A DNA stretch of 64,000 nt from Actinomycetota bacterium (GTDB lineage Bacteria; Actinomycetota; Thermoleophilia; Solirubrobacterales; 70-9), in assembly GCA_018268675.1 (NCBI GenBank), contig JAFDWB010000092.1:124001-188000 (forward strand), given 5' to 3'. Position numbers and translations under genes: made by a program. The notes beneath the pieces were generated by a model. That model was not told the DNA's origin. It made no database searches and saw only the letters and a list, made by a program, of their open reading frames with translations. This document shows positions 9,270 to 22,113 of this stretch, in pieces. Positions within the stretch are counted from its first letter, which is position 1; each line of letters opens with the position of its first letter.

Positions 9270-9298
9270 CCTCCCCGACTCAAGAATCGGGTAGGAGG
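9270..9298 (+). terminator. Stem-loop after the coaE-MFS operon
   Basis: CCTCCCCGA pairs with TCGG...GGAGG with a small bulge (loop about 9279-9286). It lies between the end of the upstream operon and the epimerase gene. No T-tract follows, so it is a weak terminator or an operator rather than a classical intrinsic terminator. Confidence 0.4.
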
Positions 9299-9314
9299 GT
9301 CGATAGAGGACCAA

Positions 9315-10721
9315 ATGTCCGAGATCCAGCTGCAGGTCCCCGTCGTCGTCGGCACCCGACCCGAGGCGATCAAGCTCGTCTCGCTGATCCTGGCGCTCCG
9401 GGCGAGCGAGCACCACAACCCGATCGTCGTCTCCACGGGCCAGCACAACCGCCTGGTCGAGTACATCTTCGAGCTCGCCGACATCAAGCCCGACGTGACG
9501 CTCTGGGCGGGCTCGCGGCGCGCCGCGCTGAACGAGCGGGTCGCCTCGGTGATGCAGCGCTTCGAAGACTTCTGCGTCGAGCGCTTCGACATAGACCCGG
9601 ACGTGATCCCGAGCCGCGAGGACGTGCTCTCGGGCCGCCACCCGGCGATGGTGCTGGTCCACGGCGACACCAGCTCGGCGATGGCGGCGGCCCTCGCCTC
9701 CTTCCATATGCGGATCCCGGTCATGCACGTCGAGGCCGGGCTGCGCACCGGCGGCAGCAACCTGGTCCCGTTCCCGGAGGAGCTGAACCGGCAGGTGATC
9801 TCGACGATCGCGGCGATGCACTTCGCGCCGACGGCGGAGAACCTCGGCAACCTGGTGCGCGAGAACATCCCGGTCGAGCAGGTCTTCGTCACCGGCAACA
9901 CCGGCATCGACGCGCTGCGCTGGTCCTCGGAAATGGACGTGCGCTTCGCCAACCTCGATCTTCAGGCGCTGCACGACTCCGACCGCCGCGTCGTCGTCAT
10001 CACCGCCCACCGGCGCGAGAACTGGGGCGACGGGCTGCGGGGAATCGCCGAGGGGGTCGCGCGGCTCGCCGACCGCCACCCGGAGATCGGCTTCGTGCTG
10101 CCGGTCCACCCGAACCCGCGGGTACGCGAGGTGCTGACCGAGCGGCTGCAGGGTCTCGACAACGTGCTGCTCACCGAGCCGCTCGGCTACGCGACCTTCG
10201 CCCGCCTGCTGGCGCGCGCCCACATCGTGATCACCGATTCCGGCGGGATCCAGGAAGAGGCGCCCTCGCTGGGCAAGCCGGTGCTGGTGACGCGGGAGAC
10301 GACCGAGCGCACCGAGGGGCTCGCCGCGGGCACGCTGCGGCTGGTCGGCACCAACCCGCAGGTGATCTTCGACGAGGCGAACCGGCTGCTGGAAAGCGAG
10401 GCGGCCTACCGGGAGATGTCGGAGGCGGAGAACCCCTACGGCGACGGCCACGCCGCCGAGCGGATCGTCGCCGCACTCGAGCACCTGCTGCTCGGCACCC
10501 ACCCGCCGACCCAGTTCGGCACCGGCTACAGCCGCGCCGCGGTGGCGATCGCCTCCGGCCTGCGCTCGGGGCGCGACATCGGGGTCGAGGGCCTGCGCGA
10601 GGCGATCGACGAGGCGGCGCTCACCGGCGCGGGCCCGGCGGTCGGCGACCTCGAGCTGGAGGAGGAGCTGGCGGCGCAGCAGGAGGGCATCGTGGTCAGG
10701 GCGCGGCTCGCGGGGGAGTGA
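9315..10721 (+). CDS. wecB: UDP-N-acetylglucosamine 2-epimerase
   Basis: Interconverts UDP-GlcNAc and UDP-ManNAc for cell-surface polysaccharide synthesis. Family signatures: GTRPEAIKL (near residue 12), HVEAGLRTGG, VTGNTGIDAL, AHRREN, and DSGGIQEEAPSLGKPVL, which binds UDP. At 468 residues it is ~80 longer than typical WecB; the extra length is mainly a C-terminal extension after ~res 395 with an acidic end, plus a small insertion before HGDTSS. AGAGGA before ATG may serve as ribosome site. The glycosyltransferase gene begins 4 bp after the stop, so the two probably work on the same polymer. Confidence 0.93.
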   Translation: MSEIQLQVPVVVGTRPEAIKLVSLILALRASEHHNPIVVSTGQHNRLVEYIFELADIKPDVTLWAGSRRAALNERVASVMQRFEDFCVERFDIDPDVIPSREDVLSGRHPAMVLVHGDTSSAMAAALASFHMRIPVMHVEAGLRTGGSNLVPFPEELNRQVISTIAAMHFAPTAENLGNLVRENIPVEQVFVTGNTGIDALRWSSEMDVRFANLDLQALHDSDRRVVVITAHRRENWGDGLRGIAEGVARLADRHPEIGFVLPVHPNPRVREVLTERLQGLDNVLLTEPLGYATFARLLARAHIVITDSGGIQEEAPSLGKPVLVTRETTERTEGLAAGTLRLVGTNPQVIFDEANRLLESEAAYREMSEAENPYGDGHAAERIVAALEHLLLGTHPPTQFGTGYSRAAVAIASGLRSGRDIGVEGLREAIDEAALTGAGPAVGDLELEEELAAQQEGIVVRARLAGE

Positions 10722-10725
10722 CGTC

Positions 10726-12093
10726 GTGCCCGGCGCCGCCCTGATCTCGCCCGCGTCGGTGCGCTGGCCCTTCGAAGGTCTGGCGCTCCCCTGGGTCGTC
10801 CTCTTCACCGCCTGCCTGGTGGTCGTCGCCGGGATGTTCCTCTGGACGGTGCTGCTGTTCGTCCGCGGCCACCGCGCGTTCCTGCACCCGCCGCAGCCGC
10901 CCGCCGCGGGCGCCGACGCCTTCACCTGGGTCTTCCTGGTCCCGGCGATGAACGAGGAGGTGGTGATCGCCGACTCGGTCGAGCGCCTGGTCGCGCTGCC
11001 GGTGGCGCGCAAGCGGATCGTCGTCGTCGACGACGCCTCCGAGGACCGCACGCCGGCGATCCTCGCCGCGATCAAGGACCCCGATCTCTTCGTCCTGCGG
11101 CGCGAGAAGCCCGACGCCCAGACCGGCAAGGCGGCGGGGCTGAACTACGCCTACCGGTCCCTGCGCGACATCGCCGACCGGGAGCGGACGATCGTCGTCA
11201 TCGTCGACGCCGACGGGCGCCTTGCCGCCGACGCGCCGCTCTACGCCTCCGGGCACTTCGCCGATCCCGCCGTGGGCGGGGTGCAGGCGCTGGTGCGGAT
11301 GTACAACCGCCGCAAGCCCTTGGTCTGGCTCCAGGACGTCGAGTTCGGCGTCTACGGGCACCTTTTCCAGGCGGGGCGGAACGCCTGGGGGACGGCGGGG
11401 ATGGGCGGCAACGGGCAGTTCAACCGGCTGAGCGCGCTCGACGCGGTCGCGGGCGCGGAGGGGCCGTGGCGCGACCGGCTGACCGAGGACCAGGACCTCG
11501 GCCTGCGCCTGATCGCGGCCGGCTGGGAGGGGCGGCAGGACCTGCGCGCGGTGGTCGAGCAGCAGGGGCTCTCGAAGCTGCGGCCGCTGTTCCGGCAGCG
11601 CACCCGCTGGTCGCAGGGGAACCTGCAGGCGATCGGCCTCTGGCACGAGGTGATGCGGGCGGGATCGCTCGGCCTCGGGCCGCGGATCGAGCAGATGGCC
11701 TACCTCTTCATGCCCTTCTGGCAGGGCCTGATCGGGCTCGGCCTGCTCGGCGCGGTCGTCCTGGCGATCACCGGGGCGGCGCCGTTCTGGGGCGGCGGCC
11801 CGACCTGGCAGCTGCTCCTCTTCTACGTCCTCGCCTTCGGTGGCACCTCGCTCGGGGTGATCGCCTCGCGGGCCGAGCAGGGCCCGTTCGGCTGGCTGGT
11901 CGGCTTCCTGATCGGCCAGGTGTACACGCTCTACAGCTGGTTCCTGTGGCCGGTGCTGATCCGCTCGACCGCGCGCCAGCTGCGCGGGCGCGGGAGCTGG
12001 GCGAAGACGGCGCGCGAGCCGATCGGCGACGGGGGGACCGAGGACGCTCAGTCGGCGGTCGCGCGCCAGACCCAGAGCATCGCCAGGGGTTGA
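10726..12093 (+). CDS. Membrane glycosyltransferase family 2
   Basis: A 455-residue processive-type GT2 enzyme. A hydrophobic helix at ~20-48 precedes the GT-A domain, which has [11 protein letters not shown] (nucleotide binding), DADGR (metal-binding DxD equivalent), TEDQDLG (catalytic acid) and [10 protein letters not shown], the Q/RxxRW motif of processive synthases. Three or four C-terminal helices (~330-430) follow. The closest known types are poly-beta-1,6-GlcNAc and hyaluronan-type synthases, but donor specificity is not readable. Coupling to the 2-epimerase suggests UDP-ManNAc or UDP-GlcNAc. The last 46 bp overlap the convergent DoxX-like gene. Confidence 0.9.
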   Translation: MPGAALISPASVRWPFEGLALPWVVLFTACLVVVAGMFLWTVLLFVRGHRAFLHPPQPPAAGADAFTWVFLVPAMNEEVVIADSVERLVALPVARKRIVVVDDASEDRTPAILAAIKDPDLFVLRREKPDAQTGKAAGLNYAYRSLRDIADRERTIVVIVDADGRLAADAPLYASGHFADPAVGGVQALVRMYNRRKPLVWLQDVEFGVYGHLFQAGRNAWGTAGMGGNGQFNRLSALDAVAGAEGPWRDRLTEDQDLGLRLIAAGWEGRQDLRAVVEQQGLSKLRPLFRQRTRWSQGNLQAIGLWHEVMRAGSLGLGPRIEQMAYLFMPFWQGLIGLGLLGAVVLAITGAAPFWGGGPTWQLLLFYVLAFGGTSLGVIASRAEQGPFGWLVGFLIGQVYTLYSWFLWPVLIRSTARQLRGRGSWAKTAREPIGDGGTEDAQSAVARQTQSIARG

Positions 12094-12410
12094 AGCGGCA
12101 GCCGGGCCCAGAGCGCCCAGCGCGGGATCCTCGCGCCGGGGCCGGGGACCTTCTCCGGGCTGACCGCCATCCAGACGTTCGCCGGGAAGATCGCGACCAG
12201 CAGCGCCAGCAGCCACCAGCGCCCGGCGCGGCGGGTGGCGGGGTGGAGGACGGCGAGCGCGCCCGCGATCTCCGCCACGCCCGAGATCGCCACCGACTCC
12301 CGCGGCGGGAACGGCGGCGGCACGATCGCTTCGTAAGGCCGCGGCCGGGCGAAGTGCATCGCCCCGGCGAGGGAGAAGAACGCGGCGAGCCCAGTGCGGG
12401 AGGCATCCAT
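12048..12410 (-). CDS. DoxX-like small membrane protein
   Basis: About 120 residues, four hydrophobic helices, with GAMHFARP and the [12 protein letters not shown] helix characteristic of the DoxX/DUF4267-like membrane family. The family is associated with redox and thiol stress in other bacteria, but its biochemical role is mostly unknown. The ATG at 12410 (M-D-A-S-R-T) is preferred; ATG 12428 would add six residues. It is convergent with the glycosyltransferase and overlaps its end. A palindrome of the GAGTTCGCA family begins just upstream of it. Confidence 0.7.
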   Translation of the reverse strand: MDASRTGLAAFFSLAGAMHFARPRPYEAIVPPPFPPRESVAISGVAEIAGALAVLHPATRRAGRWWLLALLVAIFPANVWMAVSPEKVPGPGARIPRWALWARLPLQPLAMLWVWRATAD

Positions 12411-12438
12411 CCGCGCGCAGTCTCCCACGCCCCTGCGA

Positions 12439-12483
12439 TGAGTTCGCAGTTCGCCGCGCTATCCGCGGGTTTCTGCGAACTCA
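12439..12483. repeat. GAGTTCGCA-family palindrome, copy 1
   Basis: Arms TGAGTTCGCAG and CTGCGAACTCA pair perfectly (11 bp); inside them CCGCG pairs with CGCGG. It lies in the divergent gap between the DoxX-like gene and uvrB, 30 bp before the uvrB -10 hexamer. The inner part closely matches copy 5 at 44936 (CGCGGGTTTCTGCGAAC). Confidence 0.85.
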
Positions 12484-12512
12484 CTGCGGCGGGGCCGCGC
12501 CACCCGGGTCGC

Positions 12513-12518
12513 TATCTT
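12513..12518 (+). promoter_or_regulatory. Probable -10 element TATCTT for leaderless uvrB
   Basis: TATCTT is 6 nt before the GTG start with no ribosome-binding site between, as expected for a leaderless transcript. Confidence 0.55.
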
Positions 12519-12524
12519 GATTTC

Positions 12525-14522
<1,998 letters not shown>

Positions 14523-14551
14523 CCCCGCCCCGGCCGACCTCGGCCGCTCCC

Positions 14552-14557
14552 TAGAAT
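14552..14557 (+). promoter_or_regulatory. Probable -10 element TAGAAT for leaderless thioredoxin gene
   Basis: TAGAAT is 6 nt before the ATG and matches the actinobacterial TANNNT consensus well. No Shine-Dalgarno is seen. Confidence 0.55.
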
Positions 14558-14563
14558 TTCCGC

Positions 14564-15322
14564 ATGCCTCTTGACACGACCGAAACCGATTTCGAGCGCG
14601 ATGTCGTCGAGCGCTCCAAGCAAGTCCCCGTAGTCGTCGACTTCTGGGCCGAGTGGTGCGGGCCCTGTCGGCAACTGGGCCCGGCGCTGGAGGCGGCCGA
14701 GAGCAAGCGCGGGGGTGACGTGGTCCTCGCCAAGGTCGACGTCGACTCCAACCAGGCGCTGGCCGCCCGCTTCGGCGTCCAGGGCATCCCCGCGGTGAAG
14801 GCGTTCCGCGACGGCAAGATCGTCGACGAATTCGTCGGCGCCGTGCCGCCGGCCAAAGTCGAAGCCTTCTTCGACGGCCTGGCGCCCTCGCGGGCCGACC
14901 AGCTGCTGGCGGCGGGCGACGAGCTCTCCCTGCGCGAGGCCTCCGAACTGGAGCCGCGCCGCGCCGACATCGCGCTCGCGCTCGCCCGGGCCCGCCTCGC
15001 CCGCGGCGCCGAAGCCGAGGCCCTCGAGGCGATCCAGGGCTTCCCCGACGACTTCGCCGCCGCCGGCATCGCCGCCCGGGTGCGTCTCGTCGCGGCCGGC
15101 GTCGCCCCGCAGGCCTGGAGCGCCCTCGACGGCGGCAACCGCACCGCGGCTCTCGACACCCTCCTCGAGTCCCTGTCCCAGAACGGCGACGCCGCGGGCG
15201 AGATGGACCCCACCGAGCGCCGCGACCTGATCCGCAAGGCGATCATCGGCGTCCTCGCCGACCTCGACCCCGCCGACCCGACCGCCCGCGAGTACCGCCG
15301 CAAGCTCTCCGCCGCCCTCTAG
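14564..15322 (+). CDS. ybbN: Thioredoxin-TPR co-chaperone, CnoX/YbbN type
   Basis: 252 residues: thioredoxin fold (1-~105) with the active site WAEWCGPCRQ and the cis-proline loop VQGIPAVKAF, then a helical tetratricopeptide-like half (~110-250). This is the architecture of YbbN/CnoX, which protects oxidised or unfolded clients and hands them to chaperones. E. coli CnoX has lost redox activity, but here the CGPC pair is intact, so dithiol activity is likely. The gene stands alone, with its own leaderless-type promoter, and ends just before a perfect 22-bp palindrome. Confidence 0.9.
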   Translation: MPLDTTETDFERDVVERSKQVPVVVDFWAEWCGPCRQLGPALEAAESKRGGDVVLAKVDVDSNQALAARFGVQGIPAVKAFRDGKIVDEFVGAVPPAKVEAFFDGLAPSRADQLLAAGDELSLREASELEPRRADIALALARARLARGAEAEALEAIQGFPDDFAAAGIAARVRLVAAGVAPQAWSALDGGNRTAALDTLLESLSQNGDAAGEMDPTERRDLIRKAIIGVLADLDPADPTAREYRRKLSAAL

Positions 15323-15337
15323 CCCCCCGCCCCCCGG

Positions 15338-15384
15338 GTGAGTTCGCACTTAGCCACAATAGTTGTGGCTAAGTGCGAACTCAC
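15338..15384. repeat. GAGTTCGCA-family palindrome, copy 2 (22-bp perfect stem)
   Basis: 15338-15359 is exactly complementary to 15363-15384, with a TAG loop. It begins GTGAGTTCGCACTTAGCC. It lies between the convergent ends of the ybbN-like gene and the second DUF559 gene, whose stop codon it touches. No T-run follows on either side. With copy 3 it brackets the DUF559 gene. Confidence 0.95.
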
Positions 15385-16301
15385 TAGGCGGCCTTGGGGG
15401 AACGGCGCCGGTCGAGGTGCCTTGCGATGCGATTCGCGACCTCCCTCGGTTCGTGTTTCAGACGGGTGCCGGTGATGCGGATCGTCTCGATGCCCGCCAT
15501 CGCGAGGCTCTCCTGGCGCTTGCGGTCCTCCTCGAACGAGCGCCGCGACCGGTGGTGCTCCCAACTGTCGAGTTCGACCGCGAAGCGCTCCCGCTCCCAA
15601 TAGAAGTCGAGCTCGAAGCCTTCGATGAAGTTGTTGACGGCCGGTCGTCGGACGCCGGCGTCGGCGAGGGCGACGAGCAGCCGTTTCTCACCGCCGGACC
15701 GGGTGAGGTCGGTCTCCCGGTAGATCGTCAGCGCTTTCTGGAGGCGTGACCGTCCGCGATGGCCTCGGACCTCGTCGGTGATCCGGTCGATCTCGGCGGG
15801 GTCCAGTAGATCCATCCGATCCGCTCGGTCGATCGCGAGTTCGAGCCGGTACTGCTTGGCGGTCGAGGCGTAGTCCAAGAGCGTTCTGGGCACCGAGGTC
15901 ACCGGAAGCCCCTCGGTTCTCGTGAAGTCCTCGGCCCGCAGGGCCGGGTAGTGGTGGAGCCCGATCGCATTCTGGGAATGTCCGCGCCACCGCACGCTGA
16001 CATTGACCGGGATCGCGAGCTTGCTCTCGAATCCCCAGAGCCAGACGGCGGACTGGTAGCTCAGAAGCGCTCCGTCGCCCCGGAACAGCACCGCCGCCAT
16101 GCAGAGCCCGTGCCGGCTCAGCCCGCCATGGCCGACGGCGAACACGTTGCGGTGCCAGGCCTGCAGCCGTCCGGTCGCGAGCGCGTGGTCGACCATGCGA
16201 TCCGTATATCCGAGCCTGTCCAGCTGGTCGCGGGTCACGATTCCGTACTGACTGGCGGCCAGGCGCGCCAGCCTCTGATGAGTTCGCACTTGTCTACGCA
16301 T
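15384..16301 (-). CDS. AbiEi-like / DUF559 domain protein, second paralogue
   Basis: 305 residues, same architecture as the protein at 151-990: AbiEi-type winged helix ([28 protein letters not shown]) and a C-terminal DUF559/Vsr-like nuclease domain with E205 (GGEKRLL), D232 (ELDFYW) and E243-L-D245 ([10 protein letters not shown]). The predicted ATG lies in the loop of a GAGTTCGCA-family hairpin, whose downstream arm encodes Q-V-R-T-H at codons 4-8. A perfect palindrome of the same family starts at its stop codon, so the gene is bracketed by family members. No obvious toxin partner. A gene plus flanking palindromes may be one unit, by analogy with REP/RAYT elements; that is inference. Confidence 0.85.
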   Translation of the reverse strand: MRRQVRTHQRLARLAASQYGIVTRDQLDRLGYTDRMVDHALATGRLQAWHRNVFAVGHGGLSRHGLCMAAVLFRGDGALLSYQSAVWLWGFESKLAIPVNVSVRWRGHSQNAIGLHHYPALRAEDFTRTEGLPVTSVPRTLLDYASTAKQYRLELAIDRADRMDLLDPAEIDRITDEVRGHRGRSRLQKALTIYRETDLTRSGGEKRLLVALADAGVRRPAVNNFIEGFELDFYWERERFAVELDSWEHHRSRRSFEEDRKRQESLAMAGIETIRITGTRLKHEPREVANRIARHLDRRRSPKAA

Positions 16302-16320
16302 GTTGTGGCTAAGTGCGAAC
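16282..16320. repeat. GAGTTCGCA-family palindrome, copy 3, enclosing the DUF559 start
   Basis: GTTCGCACTT (16282-16291) pairs with AAGTGCGAAC (16311-16320). The 19-nt loop contains the ATG (16301-16299 on the minus strand) of the DUF559 gene. The right half matches copy 2 (TTGTGGCTAAGTGCGAAC). Confidence 0.85.
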
Positions 16321-16455
16321 GCGGCCCGAGTTGTCCCCCCTTGACGGCCCGTCCAGCGCGGAAAACGCCGGAAAGCGCGGGAACTTGACGCCCTTCGGGC
16401 CGGTGCGGGCGATCGAGGGTCGGGCGAAGGGAGGGGGAACGTCTGTTCGCTTGGG

Positions 16456-16461
16456 TAGACT
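16456..16461 (+). promoter_or_regulatory. Probable -10 element TAGACT for uvrA
   Basis: TAGACT lies 8 nt before the GTG start. No LexA/SOS box is obvious around it. Confidence 0.45.
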
Positions 16462-16469
16462 CGTTATCG

Positions 16470-19337
<2,868 letters not shown>

Positions 19338-19734
19338 TACGCGCGGCAGAGCCTGGAAACTCCCGCTTCCGGCCCGGCGACGGGTCGTGGGCAGCGGCTC
19401 GAGCGTCGCCGGGGCGCCGCCTCGAGGACTGGCGCACCGGTCAAATATCTCGCTGTGAACTTATGGTGCCATGGCAACCAAAATGCTTCAGCGGGCATCC
19501 TGGGAGTCCGCCGGAGCCACCTTCGTCCCTCCCCGCCCGAGCCCACAACACCTGACGGCACACCCGCGCCCGGTGGTGAGGGGATCCCGACAGGGGGCGA
19601 ACGGCTTGTACCCTGAGCTTCAAATCCCCTGGCGACAGCTTCAAGCCGCCCCGCGCGAAGGGTTGAGAGAGCCCCCTGTCGGGATCCCCTCCCGGCAAGC
19701 CCCTGAGCCCGCGGAGAGCCCGCTATGTCGAGAC
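19338..19734. other. Intergenic region between convergent uvrA and MMPL genes
   Basis: About 400 bp with no supported gene. It holds long hairpin element A (19580-19689). Before it are two CTCGAG hexamers and an imperfect palindrome around TGGTGCCATGGCAACCA (~19464), neither of which is convincing as a terminator. Confidence 0.6.
19580..19689 (+). repeat. Long hairpin element A (divergent copy)
   Basis: Arms GGGGATCCCGACAGGGGG (19580-19597) and its exact complement (19672-19689) form an 18-bp stem. Inside, CGAACGGCTTGT leads to an inner stem ACCCT (19610-19614)/AGGGT (19659-19663), then TGAGAGAG. Elements B1, B2 and C share this plan with different arms. The apical part (19615-19658) differs from the other copies. 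Confidence 0.85.
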
Positions 19735-21921
19735 CTACTCGGTCTCGGTCGCGACTTCCGGTTTCGGCGAGCCGTCGGGGTGCGACTCGTGGGGCTCGAC
19801 GGCGAGGTTCGGCAGGACCTTGGCGAGCCACTCGGGCATCCACCAGGCTTTTTTGCCGAACAGCTGCATGATCGCCGGGACGAGGACCGAGCGGATGATC
19901 AGCGCGTCGACCAGGACCGCCGAGGCGAGCCCGAGGCCGAACAGTTTCGTGATCCGTTCTTCGGTGAGCATGAACGAGGCGAAGACGGTGATCATGATCG
20001 CCGCCGCCGCCGTGATCACGCGCCCGGTCAGGGCGAGGCCACGGGTCACCGCTTCCGGGGCGTCCTTGCGGCGCTCCCACTCCTCGTGGATGCGCGACAT
20101 CAGGAACACCTCGTAGTCCATCGAGAGCCCGAAGACGATCGAGAACAGGAATATCGGGAAGAAGGCGATGATCGGCCCGGTCTGGTCGACGCCGATGATG
20201 CTCGCCCCCCAGCCGTTCTGGAACACGGCGACGACGATGCCGAAGGCCGCGCCGATGCTCAGCAGGTTCATCAGGATCGCCTTCAGCGGCACCAGCACCG
20301 AGCGGAAGACCGCCATCAGCAGGATCGCCGAGAGCAGGATCACCACGCCGATGAAGAGCGGCAGCTTTTCGGAGATCGCGGTGCCGAAGTCCTCGAAGAT
20401 CGCGGTGATGCCGCCGACGTGGATGGTCGCGCCGGTCTTCGCCGCGATCGGCGGAATCACTTCGCCGCGGATGTGGTTCAGCAGGTCGGTGGTTTCCGAG
20501 CTCTGCGGCGAGGTGGTCGGGTAGACCTGGCAGAGGCCGACGGTTTTCGCCGGGTTGTAGGTCACGTTGGTGACCGAGGCCACGCCCGGTTCCTTCGCCA
20601 GCGTCGAGCAGAGCTGTTCGATGCCTGCGCCCTGGCCCTTTTCGGGCAGCGAGGCGACCATCACGAACGGCCCGTTGAAGCCGGGGCCGAAGCCTTCGGC
20701 GAGCAGGTCGTAGGCTTCCCGCGTGGTCTGGCCCTTCGGGTTGGTGCCCGCATCGTTGGAGCCCAGGCGCAGCGACAGGGTAGGGACGCAGAGGAGGAGC
20801 AGCAGGGCGCCGGAGGCGATCGCCGCGGTCCACGGGCGCTTCTGGATGAAGCGGCTCCAGGCGTACCACTTGGTGTCTTCGCGCATCGTGTTGCGCCCGC
20901 CCGCGAGCCCCGGGATCTTCCACTTGTTCACCCGGTGGCCGACCCAGGCCAGCATCGCCGGCAGCAGGGTCAGCGCCGCGATCATCGTGAAGAGCACCGC
21001 CAGCGCGGCGGCGACGGCGACGCCGTAGAGGAAGGTGATGTTCAGCAGGAACATCCCCATCAGGGAGATGATCACCGTCGTCCCGGCGAAGAGCACGGCG
21101 CGCCCGGCGGTGTCGACGGCGTTGATCGCCGCCGCCTGCGGGGCGAGCCCTTCGTCGAGGTTGTTGCGGAAGCGGGTGAGGATGAAGAGCGCGTAGTCGA
21201 TCCCGACCCCGAGCCCGATCATCGCCGCCAATACCGGGGCGAAGTTCGCCGTCTTCAGGACGTAGGTCGAGAGCGTGACCAGGCTCAGCCCGACCCCGAG
21301 CGCGAACAGCGCGGTCAGGATCGGCAGCCCCATCGCCACCACCGAGCCGAAGGCCAGCAGCAGGATGATGATCGCGGCCAGGAGGCCGATCGCGAACGAG
21401 GAGTCACCGCTTTCTTCTTTGGCTTCTTCGACCGGCTGGCCGCCCATCTGCACTTCGAGGCCGTTGCCGCTCAGGCCCTGGGCGGTCTTGATGATTTCCC
21501 GGGTGTCGTTTTTGTTGAGCTTGTTGCCGGCGACTTCGTACTGGATCGTCGCGTAGGCGATCTTGCCGTCTTTGGAGATCGCCGCGGCGCCGCCGGAGCT
21601 GCCGTAGGGGCTCACGACTTCGCTCACCTTCGGCTTTTCTTCGACCTCTTTGAAGAGGCTTTCCATCTTCTGCTGGACCCGCGGCGATTTGACGCCTTCT
21701 TCGGCTTTCCAGACGATCGTCGCGGTGCTGCCCGACTGCTTCGGGAAGTCGTTTTCGAGCAGTTCGTAGGCCGCGGTCGAGTCCGAGGCCGGCAGTTTGA
21801 ATTCTTCGGAGAAGTTGGAGCCCGCGTTCCCCGCGATCATGCCGATCACGATCAGGGCGGCGATCCAGCCGAAGATCACCGTCTTGCGGTGGCCGGTGGT
21901 CCAGGTGGCGAAGCGGCGCAT
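19735..21921 (-). CDS. MMPL family RND transporter
   Basis: 728 residues, two MMPL halves each of one helix, a large extracytoplasmic loop and five to six helices. Characteristic segments: GVGIDYALFILTRFRNNL and FGLSMDYEVFLMSRIHEEW, which hold the Asp-Tyr pairs of the proton relay in helices 4 and 10. In mycobacteria such pumps export lipids; in other Actinobacteria they export lipids or antibiotics, and the substrate here is unknown. A good Shine-Dalgarno (GGAAGGAG) precedes the ATG, unlike many neighbours. No regulator or lipid-synthesis gene is adjacent. Confidence 0.93.
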   Translation of the reverse strand: MRRFATWTTGHRKTVIFGWIAALIVIGMIAGNAGSNFSEEFKLPASDSTAAYELLENDFPKQSGSTATIVWKAEEGVKSPRVQQKMESLFKEVEEKPKVSEVVSPYGSSGGAAAISKDGKIAYATIQYEVAGNKLNKNDTREIIKTAQGLSGNGLEVQMGGQPVEEAKEESGDSSFAIGLLAAIIILLLAFGSVVAMGLPILTALFALGVGLSLVTLSTYVLKTANFAPVLAAMIGLGVGIDYALFILTRFRNNLDEGLAPQAAAINAVDTAGRAVLFAGTTVIISLMGMFLLNITFLYGVAVAAALAVLFTMIAALTLLPAMLAWVGHRVNKWKIPGLAGGRNTMREDTKWYAWSRFIQKRPWTAAIASGALLLLLCVPTLSLRLGSNDAGTNPKGQTTREAYDLLAEGFGPGFNGPFVMVASLPEKGQGAGIEQLCSTLAKEPGVASVTNVTYNPAKTVGLCQVYPTTSPQSSETTDLLNHIRGEVIPPIAAKTGATIHVGGITAIFEDFGTAISEKLPLFIGVVILLSAILLMAVFRSVLVPLKAILMNLLSIGAAFGIVVAVFQNGWGASIIGVDQTGPIIAFFPIFLFSIVFGLSMDYEVFLMSRIHEEWERRKDAPEAVTRGLALTGRVITAAAAIMITVFASFMLTEERITKLFGLGLASAVLVDALIIRSVLVPAIMQLFGKKAWWMPEWLAKVLPNLAVEPHESHPDGSPKPEVATETE

Positions 21922-22102
21922 CTGTCTCCTTCCGTGACTGGTGCTCGTGGGGGCGCCCGAGGCTGTGGACGAGACTAGGGCGGCCCGCGGAGCCTTTCAT
22001 CGGCCCCAGGGGGGAAATCCGGATAAACCCTCCTCCACCCGAGGGTGGAGAGGGTGAAAGTACCGATAAACGCGGCGGCCGTCGCCCCCGATGGCTACTT
22101 TT

Positions 22103-22108
22103 TAGGTT
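22103..22108 (+). promoter_or_regulatory. Probable -10 element TAGGTT for leaderless fakA
   Basis: TAGGTT is 5 nt before ATG 22114 and supports that start over the upstream ATG 22045. Confidence 0.5.
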
Positions 22109-22113
22109 CTCCC

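Noticed and set aside
15338-15384. The palindrome as a simple bidirectional terminator
   Set aside because: It sits between convergent genes, but there is no T-run on either strand and related copies occur before genes and around a start codon. Terminator function cannot be excluded but does not explain the family.
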